In this document: in pieces, positions 43,804 to 53,002 of the stretch
Position numbering within the stretch: position 1 is the first letter of the stretch
Layout of the letters: each line of letters starts with the position of its first letter
NCBI RefSeq assembly: GCF_000427825.1
Contig: NZ_ATYT01000009.1
Span: forward strand, 1-64,000
Length of the DNA: 64,000 nt
Reading direction: 5' to 3'
DNA from: Thermocrispum municipale DSM 44069
GTDB lineage: Bacteria > Actinomycetota > Actinomycetes > Mycobacteriales > Pseudonocardiaceae
Notes under the pieces: generated by a model
What the model was told of the DNA's origin: nothing
Database searches by the model: none
Seen by the model: the letters and a program-made list of their open reading frames with translations, nothing else
Made by a program: the position numbers and the translations under genes

Positions 43804-45086
43804 CAGCCACCGAAGGCCTTGTTCATCTCGGCGGCCGCCGCCTTGGTGGCTTCGTCGACGCTCTGCTCGCCGGTGGCGATCTGCTGGATCGCGGTCGGCA
43901 GGATGCCCTGCGCGTCGATCTTCGTCCACGCCGGGGTGGCCGGCACGAACTTCGTGCCCGCCTTGACCGAGGCGACGAACGGCTCGAGCGACTTGTCCGA
44001 GGCCACCAGCTTCGACTGGACATCGCCGAACGTCGGCAGCGTGCCCATCGCGTCGTACATCTTCTGCTGGTACTTCTTGCCGGCCAGCAGCTTGGCGAAC
44101 TCGACCGCCAGCCCGTATTTCTTGCTGGCGCGGAAGACGCCGATGAGGTTGCCGCCGGCGAACGGCGGAGCGATCGAGCCGGTTTCCGTGCCGGGCAGTG
44201 GGACGACCTTGTACTTGCCCTTCACCGCCCCGGCGTCGATCGCGGGCAGGTTGAAGTCACCGCCGATGACCATGCCCGCCTTTCCCGCGGCGAACGCGGC
44301 AACCGCGTCGCTGCCGGTCATCTGCGCGCACGCCGACGGCGGGCAGATGTCGTCGGAGATCAGCTCGGCGTAGCGCTCGAGCCCTTCCTTGGCCTCCGGT
44401 GCGGTCAGCGTGGCCGTCCACTTGCCGTCCTTCTGCTCGGCGATGTCGCCGCCGTAGGCCCAGACGTAGGGCAGCGCGGAGTACAGCGACTTGCCGCCCG
44501 TGGCGATGCCGTACATCGTCGGCTTCGCCTTCCGGATCGCCCTGGCCACCTCGGCCACCTCCGGCAGCGTCGTCGGCGGCTCGAGGTCGAGCTCGTCGAA
44601 CACGTCCGTGCGGTAGAACAGCGCGCGGGTGCCGGTGAACCACGGGATGCCGTACACCTTGCCGTCGACCTTGGCGGTGTCGAGCACGCTCGGCACCAGG
44701 TCCTTGGCCTCCGGCCACTTCGCCAGCTCGTCGGTCAGGTCGGCGAACCCGTTCGAGGCGACGTAGCCCGCCAGGTCGGTGTTGCCGAACTCGGCGACGT
44801 CCGGCGAGCTGTTGCTGTCGTTGAACGCGCCGTTGAACCGGTTGGCGCGGCCGTCGACCGGCAGGTACTCGACCTTGACCGTCACGCCGTCGTGGGCCGC
44901 CTCGAACTCCTTCTTCGCCTCCGCGACGACCTTCTCCTTCGGCTCGTCGTTGGGCTCGGCGAACAGCCACACCTGTAGTTCGCCCGTCTTCTCCCCCGCT
45001 CCTTGCGGCTGATCGTGGGAAGCCTGCGGTGGCGCGCAGCCGATGGCCAGCGCACCGACGAGGGCCAGCAGGGCCGCACGTTTCAT
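43803..45086 (-). CDS. Sugar-binding lipoprotein of ABC importer
   Basis: 427 residues. Lipoprotein signal MKRAALLALVGALAIGC (Cys17), then an extracellular solute-binding family 1 fold (LQVWLFAEPNDEPKEKVVAE, GIPWFTGTRALFYRTDVFDEL, AGKAGMVIGGDFNL). It captures the oligosaccharide outside. The ribosome site AAGGAG precedes ATG 45086, which overlaps the lactonase stop by 4 bases. Confidence 0.9.
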   Translation of the reverse strand: MKRAALLALVGALAIGCAPPQASHDQPQGAGEKTGELQVWLFAEPNDEPKEKVVAEAKKEFEAAHDGVTVKVEYLPVDGRANRFNGAFNDSNSSPDVAEFGNTDLAGYVASNGFADLTDELAKWPEAKDLVPSVLDTAKVDGKVYGIPWFTGTRALFYRTDVFDELDLEPPTTLPEVAEVARAIRKAKPTMYGIATGGKSLYSALPYVWAYGGDIAEQKDGKWTATLTAPEAKEGLERYAELISDDICPPSACAQMTGSDAVAAFAAGKAGMVIGGDFNLPAIDAGAVKGKYKVVPLPGTETGSIAPPFAGGNLIGVFRASKKYGLAVEFAKLLAGKKYQQKMYDAMGTLPTFGDVQSKLVASDKSLEPFVASVKAGTKFVPATPAWTKIDAQGILPTAIQQIATGEQSVDEATKAAAAEMNKAFGG

Positions 45087-46177
45087 CTCGAGCTCCTTTC
45101 GAACAGCACGAAACAGGCGGAATCGACGGCCGCGGTGCCCGCGGGTGCGGCGAGCCGGCCGGTGTTCGGGTCGCGGGGCAGCCAGGCGACGACGTGCTCC
45201 CGCTGGTTGGCCACGTAGATCCAGCGGCCAGTGGGGTCGATGGTCAGGTGCCGCGGCCACGAGCCGCCGCACGGTGTGGTGTCGACGAAGGCGAGGTCGC
45301 CGTCGTCGGTGATGTCGAACGTGGCGATGCTGTCGTGGCCGCGGTTGGACGCGTAGACGAAGCGCCCGTCCGCCGATACCTGCAGCTCGGCGGGATAGTT
45401 CTCCGGCGGCCGCGCATCCCCGAGGGTGGAGACGACCTGCCCGGCGGTGAACGTCCCGGCTCGGGCGTCCCACGCCGCCACGGTGATCTCCGAGCGGAGT
45501 TCGCCCAGGATGTAGGCGCGCTCGCCGTCGGGGTGGAAGGCCAGATGTCGCGGGCCGTACTTCTCGGGCATCCGCAGCTGGGAGTGCCTGTGCAGCTTCC
45601 CGGTGTCGGTGTCGAGGCCGTAGACGTACACCGAGTCGGCGCCGAGGTCGACCGCCACCACCCAGCGGCCGCTGGGATCGGGCAGCACCTGGTGCGCGTG
45701 CGGCTCCGGGCCGTCGTGGGTCTGGACGTCGGTGGCCTCGCCGATCCGGCCGTCGTCGAGCAGCGGGTGCACGACCACCGACCCGGATCCGTAGTTGGCG
45801 GTGAGCAGGAACTGCCCGTGCACGCTGGTATGGGTCGGGGCCTCCCCGTGCGTCGGCTGCGTGTTCCGCACCGCGCCGCTTGCCACGTCGACCGCGGCGA
45901 TCCGGCCGTCCGTGAGTTCGTTGGTGACGTAGAGGACGTGGCCGTCATGGGAGAAGACGGACCAGGAGGCGTCCGGCAGCCCTGGGATCGTGTCGCCGAC
46001 GTCGAGCCTGCCCGACACGGGATCGGCCACCGCGCGCTGCAACCCCGCGCCCGGACGGTCCCCGGACGTGAAACTGCCCAGGTAGACGGTGAGCTCGCGA
46101 CGAGCGTTCGCGGCCCCACCGACCAGGGCAGCGCTCGCGGAAGCGCCCAGGAACGTTCGCCTGGCCATACCGTGCAC
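45083..46177 (-). CDS. Tat-exported lactonase (YkgB/Pgl beta-propeller family)
   Basis: 364 residues. A twin-arginine signal (ARRTFLGASASAALVGGAA) is followed by a seven-bladed propeller of the lactonase family, with repeated units such as GPRHLAFHPDGERAYI, ELQVSADGRFVYASNRG and PRHLTIDPTGRWIYVANQ. Members hydrolyse sugar-1,5-lactones to aldonic acids. Secretion argues against cytosolic 6-phosphogluconolactone as substrate; an extracellular aldono-lactone (for example from C1-oxidised chitin) fits better. GTG 46177 has AGGGGG upstream. Confidence 0.85.
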   Translation of the reverse strand: MHGMARRTFLGASASAALVGGAANARRELTVYLGSFTSGDRPGAGLQRAVADPVSGRLDVGDTIPGLPDASWSVFSHDGHVLYVTNELTDGRIAAVDVASGAVRNTQPTHGEAPTHTSVHGQFLLTANYGSGSVVVHPLLDDGRIGEATDVQTHDGPEPHAHQVLPDPSGRWVVAVDLGADSVYVYGLDTDTGKLHRHSQLRMPEKYGPRHLAFHPDGERAYILGELRSEITVAAWDARAGTFTAGQVVSTLGDARPPENYPAELQVSADGRFVYASNRGHDSIATFDITDDGDLAFVDTTPCGGSWPRHLTIDPTGRWIYVANQREHVVAWLPRDPNTGRLAAPAGTAAVDSACFVLFERSSR

Positions 46178-46187
46178 ACCATCCCCC

Positions 46188-47645
46188 TCAGACCACGGTG
46201 ATCAGGATCGCCGCGATGACGAACGCCACCACGGACAAGATCGTTTCCAGCACTGTCCAGGACTTGAGCGTGTCCTTGACGGTGAGTCCGAAGTAGCGCG
46301 AGACGATCCAGAAACCGCCGTCGTTGACGTGCGAGGCGACGATCGAGCCGGCACAGATCGCGGCGACGATCAGGGCCAGCTGCGGCTGTGACATGTTCAG
46401 TTCCGCCACCGTCGGGCCGATGATGCCTGCGGTGGTGGCGATCGCGGCGGTGGCCGAGCCCTGGGCGATCCGCAGTCCGCAGCTGATCACGTACGCGGCG
46501 AAGATGACCGGCAGGCCCGCGGCGGCCAGCGTGTCGGCCAGCGCGGTGCCGATGCCGGTGGCCTTGAGCACCGTGCCGTAGAACGCGCCCGCGCCCACGA
46601 CCAGCAGGATCATCGCCACCGGTCGCAGCGACACCGACGCGATCTCGGCGATCTGGTCCTTGGTCATCCCACGCCGGTGGCCGAGTAACCAGAACGCCAG
46701 CAGTACGGCGATGGTCAGCGCGATGGCGGGTGTCCCGACGAACGTGGCCATCCCGGCCGCGGTCGAGCCTTCCGGCAGCAGGATGCTGCCGAACGTGCCC
46801 GCCAGGATCAGCACCAGCGGGATGGCGATGATCGCCACGACCAGGCCGAGGCTCGGCTCGTCCGAGTCGCCGGACTCGCCGGTGTCGCCGGTCGCACCGT
46901 CACCGGTCCGGCCACCGGACGACCGCACCTTCTCCTTGACGAGCTGCGCAGCGGCCAGCATCTCCTCCGGGACGTCGACGTGGATGCGCTTGCCGATCCA
47001 CGACGAGAACAACACGCCGCCGACATACCAGGCGGGGATCGCGCAAACCGCGCCCATCACGATGACCCAGCCGAGTTCGACTTCCAGCAGCCCCGCGGCG
47101 GCCACCGGCCCCGGGTGCGGCGGGAGGAACGCGTGCGTGACGGACAACCCGGCCAGCAGCGGCAGGCAGTACAGCAGGATCGACCTGCCGCCCTGCTTGG
47201 CCGCCACGTACACCAGTGGGGCCAGCACGAAGATGCCCACGTCGAAGAACACCGGGACGCCGAAGATCAGCCCGGCGAGCCCCATCGCCAACGGTGCCCG
47301 CTTCTCCCCGAGCAGCCGCAGCAGCTTCCCGGTGAGCACCTGGGCGCCGCCGGAGGCTTCGAGCATCGCGCCGAGGATCGTGCCGAGACCGATGATCGCG
47401 GCGATGTGTCCGAGGATCCCGGCGAAGCCGGACTCCAGCAGCGAATCACCCGAGTCCTGCGCGGAGCCGACGAGTTCGCCGACCGGCACGCCCGCGGCGA
47501 GTGCGGTGAGCACACCGATCACCAGCAACGCGATGAACGGCTCGAGCTTGAACCGCACGATGAACAGCAGTAACAAGGCGATGCCGGCCGCGGCGAGCAG
47601 CAGCAGTCCGCCCGTGGTGTCCTGTAACCAGCTCACCGCGTTCAT
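46188..47645 (-). CDS. GntP-family aldonate permease
   Basis: A 485-residue symporter with about 12 helices and GntP landmarks: FGVPVFFDVGIFVLAPLVY, LSVTHAFLPPHPGPVAAA and VNDGGFWIVSRYFGLTVKDTLKSW. GntP proteins carry gluconate, idonate or similar aldonic acids with protons. A soluble Ser/Gly/Thr/Asp loop interrupts the middle. ATG 47645 overlaps the aldolase stop by 4 bases. In this operon it could import the monomeric 2-acetamido-gluconate. Confidence 0.92.
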   Translation of the reverse strand: MNAVSWLQDTTGGLLLLAAAGIALLLLFIVRFKLEPFIALLVIGVLTALAAGVPVGELVGSAQDSGDSLLESGFAGILGHIAAIIGLGTILGAMLEASGGAQVLTGKLLRLLGEKRAPLAMGLAGLIFGVPVFFDVGIFVLAPLVYVAAKQGGRSILLYCLPLLAGLSVTHAFLPPHPGPVAAAGLLEVELGWVIVMGAVCAIPAWYVGGVLFSSWIGKRIHVDVPEEMLAAAQLVKEKVRSSGGRTGDGATGDTGESGDSDEPSLGLVVAIIAIPLVLILAGTFGSILLPEGSTAAGMATFVGTPAIALTIAVLLAFWLLGHRRGMTKDQIAEIASVSLRPVAMILLVVGAGAFYGTVLKATGIGTALADTLAAAGLPVIFAAYVISCGLRIAQGSATAAIATTAGIIGPTVAELNMSQPQLALIVAAICAGSIVASHVNDGGFWIVSRYFGLTVKDTLKSWTVLETILSVVAFVIAAILITVV

Positions 47646-48265
47646 GCCTCCGCCCCTCGATTGACCGCTGCCACGAATTCCGCTGCCCGCTCGCCTACTT
47701 CCGCCGGGCGCAACTGTCCACGGCCCACGACCGCCGACCCCGCGGTCACCGCGAGCGCGCCCGCCGCGAGGTAGTCGGCGGCGTTCTTGGCGCTGACCCC
47801 GCCACTGGCCACCAACGGCGCTTTCGGATACGGGCCCAGCAGGTCGGAGAAGTAGGCCGGGCCCATGCGTGCGGCCGGGAAGACCTTCACCGCGGTCGCG
47901 CCGGACTCCATCGCGTCGGCGACTTCGGTCGGCGTGAGCGCGCCGGGCACGAACGGCACGCCGAGCCGGGCCGCTTCCTCCGCCACGCGTGGCCGGAGCC
48001 CGGGCGCGAGCAGGTACTGCGCTCCTGCGTTGACGGCGTCGCGGGCCAGCTCGGGCGTCAGCACCGTGCCCGCGCCGACGATCGCACCGTCCACAGTGGA
48101 CGCCTGTTCGATCACCCGCAGGCTTTCCGGGGTCATCAACGCGTACTCGACCAGGGGCAGACCGGCGTCGACCAGCGCGCGGGTCAGCCCAACGGGATCC
48201 GGCAGGTGGTCGGCCCGCACGATGCACAGCGCGCGGCGCTTGCCGAGTTCGGTGAGCAAGTCCAT
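47642..48265 (-). CDS. eda: KDPG/KHG aldolase
   Basis: A 207-residue class I aldolase. The Schiff-base Lys127 lies in GATAVKVFPAA, the catalytic Glu40 in LPLVEYALMTPE, and the GAGTVL and SGGVSAKN phosphate-loop motifs are present. It cleaves 2-keto-3-deoxy-6-phosphogluconate to pyruvate and glyceraldehyde-3-phosphate. The start shares one base with the D-aminoacylase stop. Its substrate would be made by the kinase encoded at 51249. Confidence 0.92.
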   Translation of the reverse strand: MDLLTELGKRRALCIVRADHLPDPVGLTRALVDAGLPLVEYALMTPESLRVIEQASTVDGAIVGAGTVLTPELARDAVNAGAQYLLAPGLRPRVAEEAARLGVPFVPGALTPTEVADAMESGATAVKVFPAARMGPAYFSDLLGPYPKAPLVASGGVSAKNAADYLAAGALAVTAGSAVVGRGQLRPAEVGERAAEFVAAVNRGAEA

Positions 48266-49851
48266 CAGTTCCTCCGGTTACGCAGCGAGTGCCCGGGCAG
48301 GGCTCCGGTCGGCCTGCCGTCGTCGATCACCGGCACGCCGTTGACCAGCACGTACGGGATGCCGCGCGCCGGGCTGCGAGGTTCGTCGAACGTGGCGGTG
48401 TCGGTGACCGTGTCGGGGTCGAACAGCACCAGGTCGGCGGCGTAGCCGGGCCGGACGAGCCCGCGGTCGGTCAGCCGCAGCCGCTTGGCCGCACGGCTCG
48501 TCAGATGCGCCACGCACTCCTCCAGGCCGAGCACGCCCAGCTCGCGCACGTAGCGGGCGAGGTAGCGCGGGAAGGTTCCCCACGCCCGCGGGTGCGGTTT
48601 GGCGCCGACCAGCAGGCCGTCACTGCCGCCGGTGTGCACCGGGTGGCGCATGATCGCCTGCACGTTGTCCTCGTGGCCGACGTGCATCAGGCACGACGTA
48701 CCGAGGCGTTCGGAGATCAGGGTGCGGAAGTACAACTCGGCGGGCGGCACGCCGGCGATCCGAGCGGACTCGGCGACACTGCGGCCGAGCAGGTGCGCGT
48801 TCTCCTCGTTGCGCACGCCGTTGATCTCGATGGTCTCCCAGTCGACCGGCACACCGTGGCAGCCGTCGGAACCGACCTCCTCGATGTCGCGGCGGATACG
48901 TTCCCGGGTCTCCGGATCGGACAACCGGTCGAGCGTGGCCTCCAGCCCGCCCTCGGCGGCCCAGCTGGGCAGCAGCGCGGACAGATAGGTGGCGCCGGGC
49001 AGGTACGGGTAGGTGTCGAGCGAGATGTCCACGCCGTCGGCGATCGCGTCGTCCACCAGCGACAGCAACTCACCCGCGCGGCCGGCGTTGACCGGGAAGT
49101 TCATCGTGGCGTGTGCCAGGTGAAGAGGGCAGCCGGACCGCCGGGAGACCTCGATCATCTCGGCGTACGCCTCCAGCGCACCGGCGCCGTAGCTGCGGTG
49201 GTGCGGGCTGTAGTAGCCGCCACCGGATGCGACGACCTCGCACAGCGCGACCAACTCGTCGGTGTCGGCGTACGAGCCCGGCGTGTAGGTCAGCCCGGAC
49301 GACATGCCCATGGCCCCCTCCGCCAGACCGGTCGCGACGAGCCGGCGCATCCGGTTCAGCTCGTCGCGGGTCGCGGGCCGGTCCTCCCAGCCGACGACCA
49401 GCATCCGGATCGTGCCTTGCGGTAGCAGGTACGCCGCGTTGACCGCGATGCCCCGGTCGAGCCGGTCCAGGTACTCGCCGACGGTGCGCCAGTTCCAGTC
49501 GAAGCCCGGCGGGTCGTCGTTCCAGCCGGCGAGCTGTGCGCGCAGGGCTTCCAGCACCCTGTCGTCGACCGGGGCGTAGGACAGTCCGTCCTGGCCGAGG
49601 ACCTCGGTGGTCACCCCTTGCGACACCTTCGCCAGGTGGTCCGGGTCGGCGAGGATCTGGATGTCGGAGTGCGAGTGCATGTCGATGAAGCCCGGAGCCA
49701 GCACGAGACCGTCGGCGTCGACGACGCGCGTGCCGCTCAGCCGGGCGCGCTCGATGGCGGCGATCCTGCCGTCGGTGATCCCCACATCGGCGACGTAGCC
49801 CGGCTCGCCGCTGCCGTCCACCACCCGGGCACCGCGGAAAACGATGTCCAT
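48265..49851 (-). CDS. D-aminoacylase-family deacetylase (amidohydrolase)
   Basis: 528 residues of the N-acyl-D-amino-acid deacylase family. Metal site GFIDMHSHSD, then YYSPHHRSYG, PLHLAHATMN and a late H/D region MRHPVHTGGSDG. The family removes acetyl groups from N-acyl-D-amino acids, and relatives deacetylate N-acetyl-glucosaminate, itself an N-acetylated D-configured amino acid. Given the neighbours (PLP deaminase, aldolase, kinase), I infer that 2-acetamido-2-deoxy-gluconate is the substrate. ATG 49851 has AAAGGG upstream and follows the deaminase stop by 11 bases. Confidence 0.88.
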   Translation of the reverse strand: MDIVFRGARVVDGSGEPGYVADVGITDGRIAAIERARLSGTRVVDADGLVLAPGFIDMHSHSDIQILADPDHLAKVSQGVTTEVLGQDGLSYAPVDDRVLEALRAQLAGWNDDPPGFDWNWRTVGEYLDRLDRGIAVNAAYLLPQGTIRMLVVGWEDRPATRDELNRMRRLVATGLAEGAMGMSSGLTYTPGSYADTDELVALCEVVASGGGYYSPHHRSYGAGALEAYAEMIEVSRRSGCPLHLAHATMNFPVNAGRAGELLSLVDDAIADGVDISLDTYPYLPGATYLSALLPSWAAEGGLEATLDRLSDPETRERIRRDIEEVGSDGCHGVPVDWETIEINGVRNEENAHLLGRSVAESARIAGVPPAELYFRTLISERLGTSCLMHVGHEDNVQAIMRHPVHTGGSDGLLVGAKPHPRAWGTFPRYLARYVRELGVLGLEECVAHLTSRAAKRLRLTDRGLVRPGYAADLVLFDPDTVTDTATFDEPRSPARGIPYVLVNGVPVIDDGRPTGALPGHSLRNRRN

Positions 49852-49862
49852 CGCCAGCCCTT

Positions 49863-51149
49863 TCAGAAGTACGTGCGGATCAGATCGATGACGGTTTCGC
49901 CGTCGCTGTCGACGACCGGGATCAGCTGCCACTTGTCGAACGTGGTGCACGGGTGCGACAGGCCGAGCCCGATCCAGTCGCCGACCCGGACCTGGTTCGC
50001 GGGCTTGAGGAACGCGTGCTGGTCGTTCACCGCGGTGATTGCGCAGTCGGACAACTCGGTGACCGCCCCGTCACGGCGGAGGAGCCGGGGTATCGGCAGA
50101 CCCTCGTCGAACGGCACATCGCGCTTGCCCGCGGTGAGCAGCGCCAACTCGTCCGACGGACGCGAGGTGACTTGTGCCCAGGCGCGCAGCGCGGACCGGA
50201 AGCCCGGCATGCCCGCGATGCGCGGCTCGTGTCCCAGCGGGGAGATTTCGCGGTAGAAGCCGTCGTCGTGCGTGATGTAGGCGCCCGAGCGGAGCACCGG
50301 CAGCACGTCGATCGACCCCGGCCACGGCGCTGTCAGCGCGCCGGCAACCTGATCGAAATAGGCACTGCCGCCCACCGTCACGATCACTTGCGGGGTTTCG
50401 AACCGATCCGCCAGCGCGATGGTGAGTTCCCGGATGTCCGCCAGGTAGGCGTCGACCTTCGCGCGGGACTCCGGCGTGGCGTCGTGGGCCAGCGCTCCTT
50501 CGTAGCCGCCTACGCCGACCAGGCGCAGCCGCGGACTTTTCGCCGCCGCCTCGGCGACGTGCACGGCCGCGTCCAGACCGCGCGCTCCGGTTCGTCCGCC
50601 GTCGGCGCCGAGCTCGACCAGGACATCCACCCGCTCGCCTGCCTCGAGGGCGTCGGTCATGAGCTCGACGGCCGCCACCGAGTCGACCCAGCAACAGAAC
50701 TCCAGGTTCGGATCGCGGCGGAGCTCCGCGGCCAGCCAGCGCAGCGCGGCACGATCGACCAGCTGATTGGCCAGCAGGATGCGTTGCACCCCGAAGGCGC
50801 GGTAGACCCTGGCCTGGCCGGCGTTCGCCGCGGTGATTCCCCACGCCCCGTGCTCGAGCTGCCGCGCGAACAACTGCGGCGCCATGGTCGTCTTGCCGTG
50901 CGGGGCCAGCGCCACGCCTTGCGCCGCACACCACCGCGCCATCGTGGTGAGGTTGTGCTCGACGGCTTCGTCGGACAGCACGAGCAACGGCCCGAGGAAG
51001 CCGTCGCGGAACAGGTTCGGCCGGCGACGCAGTGCCTCGTCGATGGTGTGGCCGACCAACGACTCCGGCATGCCCTTGAAGCGCCAGTCGATCACCTCGG
51101 TCCGGATCGCCGCGACGCGGTCGTGATCAATTCCTGCCGCTTGGCTCAT
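49863..51149 (-). CDS. PLP-dependent amino acid deaminase (D-threonine aldolase-like fold)
   Basis: 428 residues. An alanine-racemase-type PLP barrel with Lys86 in LAPHGKTTMAP, a middle segment VLVELGADGGRTGARG, and a C-terminal D-serine-dehydratase-like domain whose metal-binding His and Cys appear in GLSHPCTTF. Family members eliminate the beta-hydroxyl and ammonia from D-hydroxy-amino acids. D-glucosaminate is such a compound and would yield 2-keto-3-deoxygluconate. It is the first gene of the nine-gene operon. ATG 51149 is chosen after GGGAAG. The divergent operon encodes RidA, which fits an enzyme releasing an enamine intermediate. Confidence 0.87.
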   Translation of the reverse strand: MSQAAGIDHDRVAAIRTEVIDWRFKGMPESLVGHTIDEALRRRPNLFRDGFLGPLLVLSDEAVEHNLTTMARWCAAQGVALAPHGKTTMAPQLFARQLEHGAWGITAANAGQARVYRAFGVQRILLANQLVDRAALRWLAAELRRDPNLEFCCWVDSVAAVELMTDALEAGERVDVLVELGADGGRTGARGLDAAVHVAEAAAKSPRLRLVGVGGYEGALAHDATPESRAKVDAYLADIRELTIALADRFETPQVIVTVGGSAYFDQVAGALTAPWPGSIDVLPVLRSGAYITHDDGFYREISPLGHEPRIAGMPGFRSALRAWAQVTSRPSDELALLTAGKRDVPFDEGLPIPRLLRRDGAVTELSDCAITAVNDQHAFLKPANQVRVGDWIGLGLSHPCTTFDKWQLIPVVDSDGETVIDLIRTYF

Positions 51150-51163
51150 CGCTTCCCGCCTCA

Positions 51164-51209
51164 TTGCATATTTTGCAACGCCAGTTGCACAATGTGGTGT
51201 GGGATTGTG
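51164..51209. promoter_or_regulatory. Overlapping palindromes in the divergent promoter region (candidate IclR sites)
   Basis: Three dyads in 46 bases: TTGCA/TGCAA (51164-51178), GCAAC/GTTGC (51175-51188) and CACAAT/ATTGTG (51188-51209). They fill the 99-base gap between the start codons at 51149 and 51249. The IclR protein of the kinase operon is the obvious candidate binder. Confidence 0.65.
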
Positions 51210-51248
51210 TACCATCCGGGCGACGGCAGGTCAACGGATCGGAGGGAT

Positions 51249-52247
51249 ATGGGTACCGAGGTGCTGTGCCTCGGCGAGTCGATGGCCCTGTTCGTGCCCG
51301 CCGAACCCGGCGCGATCGAGCAGGTACGCACCTGGACGCGGACGGTCGGCGGCGCGGAGTCGAACGTGGCCTGCCACCTCGCCGCCCTGGGACGGCGGAC
51401 GAGCTGGGTCAGCGCGGTGGGCGACGACGCGTTCGGGCGTGCCGTGGTGGCAGAGATCGCCGCGGCCGGGGTCGACGTGTCGCAGGTCGAGGTGGACCCG
51501 CATCGCCCGACCGGCCTGTACGTCAAGGAGAGCAACGCCGCGGGCAGCGCCGTGCGGTACTACCGCGCCGGATCGGCCGCCTCGGCCATGGGTCCGGAGC
51601 TGCTGAACGAACTCCAGCTCGACGGCGTGCGGATCGTGCACGTCAGCGGCATCACGGCCGCACTGTCGGACAGCTGCCTCGAGTTGCTGCGCGCGCTCGC
51701 GGCCGCACCACGAAAGACGCACCGGTTGTCGTTCGACGTCAACTGGCGGGCCGCGCTGTGGGCGGGTCGCGACCCGTCGGTGCTCCGCGAGCTGGCCGAC
51801 GCGGCCGACATCGTGCTGGTCGGCGACGACGAGGCCGACCAGGTGTGGGGCGAGTCGGCCCCGCACGCCATCCGTGAGCTGCTGCCCCGCCCTGAGTCAC
51901 TGGTCGTCAAGCACGGCGAGCGTGGAGCGACCCTGATCGAACGCGATCGGGACACCGCAATCGATCGGCCTGCGATCTTCGAACCCGCATTGCAGGTCGA
52001 CGTGGTCGAACCGGTCGGCGCCGGCGACGCGTTCGCCGCCGGCTTCCTGGCAGCCACGCTCGCCGGCGACGAACCGCAGCGCCGCCTGCGCGCCGGACAC
52101 CTGCGCGCGGCGGGGGCCCTGCGCACTCACGGGGATCTGGGCGACCCCTTGCCTGCCGGACTGGTCGCGAAACTGCTGGACGCCGACGAACGAACCTGGG
52201 CCCAGACGCGGATCACCAGGAACGAAGGGCCGAGGATGGGTTCATGA
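51249..52247 (+). CDS. kdgK: 2-keto-3-deoxygluconate kinase-type PfkB kinase
   Basis: A 332-residue PfkB/ribokinase-fold sugar kinase. N-terminal LGESMALFVP, the sugar-binding GGAESNVACHLAALG, and the catalytic PVGAGDAFAAGFL with base Asp260. In this setting it would convert 2-keto-3-deoxygluconate to KDPG for the aldolase. ATG 51249 follows GGAGGG; the open frame upstream belongs to antisense of the deaminase gene. The stop overlaps the IclR start by 4 bases. Confidence 0.88.
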   Translation: MGTEVLCLGESMALFVPAEPGAIEQVRTWTRTVGGAESNVACHLAALGRRTSWVSAVGDDAFGRAVVAEIAAAGVDVSQVEVDPHRPTGLYVKESNAAGSAVRYYRAGSAASAMGPELLNELQLDGVRIVHVSGITAALSDSCLELLRALAAAPRKTHRLSFDVNWRAALWAGRDPSVLRELADAADIVLVGDDEADQVWGESAPHAIRELLPRPESLVVKHGERGATLIERDRDTAIDRPAIFEPALQVDVVEPVGAGDAFAAGFLAATLAGDEPQRRLRAGHLRAAGALRTHGDLGDPLPAGLVAKLLDADERTWAQTRITRNEGPRMGS

Positions 52248-53002
52248 GCCAGAGTCTGGATCGCGCCCTCACGCTGGTGGAGCACCTCGCGGGCGGCAGG
52301 AAAACGCTCGACGAGCTGGCCGAGGCGGTCGGCGTGCACAAGTCGACCGTGCTCCGCCTGCTACGCACCCTGGAAGCGCATCGGTTCGTGCAGCGCGAGG
52401 GCCCGCACCACTACCGGCTGGGCACGGCGTTGTTCGACCTGGCGCAGCAGTCGCTGGACGAACTGGACGTCCGGCGGTGCGCCGAGCCTGCACTCCGCGA
52501 ACTGAATCAGCGCACCGGCCACACCGTGCACCTGGCCAGCTACGAGGACGGCGAGGCCGTCTACATCGACAAGTTCGAGAGCAAACACGCGGTGCGGATG
52601 TACTCACGGATCGGCAAGCGCGCTCCGCTGCACTGCACCGCGGTGGGCAAGGTGTTGGTCGCGGCGATGCCGCCGCAGCGCCGTCAGGCGATCGCGGAGA
52701 GCCTCGAGTACCAGAAGATGACCGAGAACACGATCACCTCGGCGGAGAGATACCTCGCCGAGCTGGAATTGGTCGCCGAACGCGGCTATGCGATCGACAA
52801 CGCCGAACACGAGGACTTCATTCACTGCATCGCCGCGCCGATCAGCGGGCCGGGCGGGGTACTCGCGGCCGCGTCGTTGTCCGTGCCGACTTTCCTCGCC
52901 GACCTGGACACGTTGTTGTCGCTGTTGCCCGACCTGCTGACCGCGACGGAAAAAGCATCCATCGAGTGCGGCGCCCCGACGCCGAGAAAGGACAGCCGAT
53001 GA
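52244..53002 (+). CDS. IclR-family regulator of the aldonate/chitin-fragment divergon
   Basis: 252 residues. The N-terminal winged helix is KTLDELAEAVGVHKSTVLRLLRTL. The effector domain (about 80-245) has GHTVHLASYEDGEAVYIDK and RAPLHCTAVGKVLVAAMP, typical of IclR. KdgR-like IclR proteins sense 2-keto-3-deoxygluconate, which is the predicted pathway intermediate. It is encoded between the kinase and ridA genes with 4-base overlaps on both sides and probably acts on the palindromes at 51164-51209. Confidence 0.9.
   Translation: MSQSLDRALTLVEHLAGGRKTLDELAEAVGVHKSTVLRLLRTLEAHRFVQREGPHHYRLGTALFDLAQQSLDELDVRRCAEPALRELNQRTGHTVHLASYEDGEAVYIDKFESKHAVRMYSRIGKRAPLHCTAVGKVLVAAMPPQRRQAIAESLEYQKMTENTITSAERYLAELELVAERGYAIDNAEHEDFIHCIAAPISGPGGVLAAASLSVPTFLADLDTLLSLLPDLLTATEKASIECGAPTPRKDSR

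Noticed and set aside
48265-51149. Simple D-amino-acid utilisation (D-aminoacylase plus D-serine-type deaminase)
   Set aside because: Possible for two genes in isolation, but it does not explain the coupled KDPG aldolase, KDG-type kinase, GntP, lactonase and GH20. Kept as the competing hypothesis for tests.
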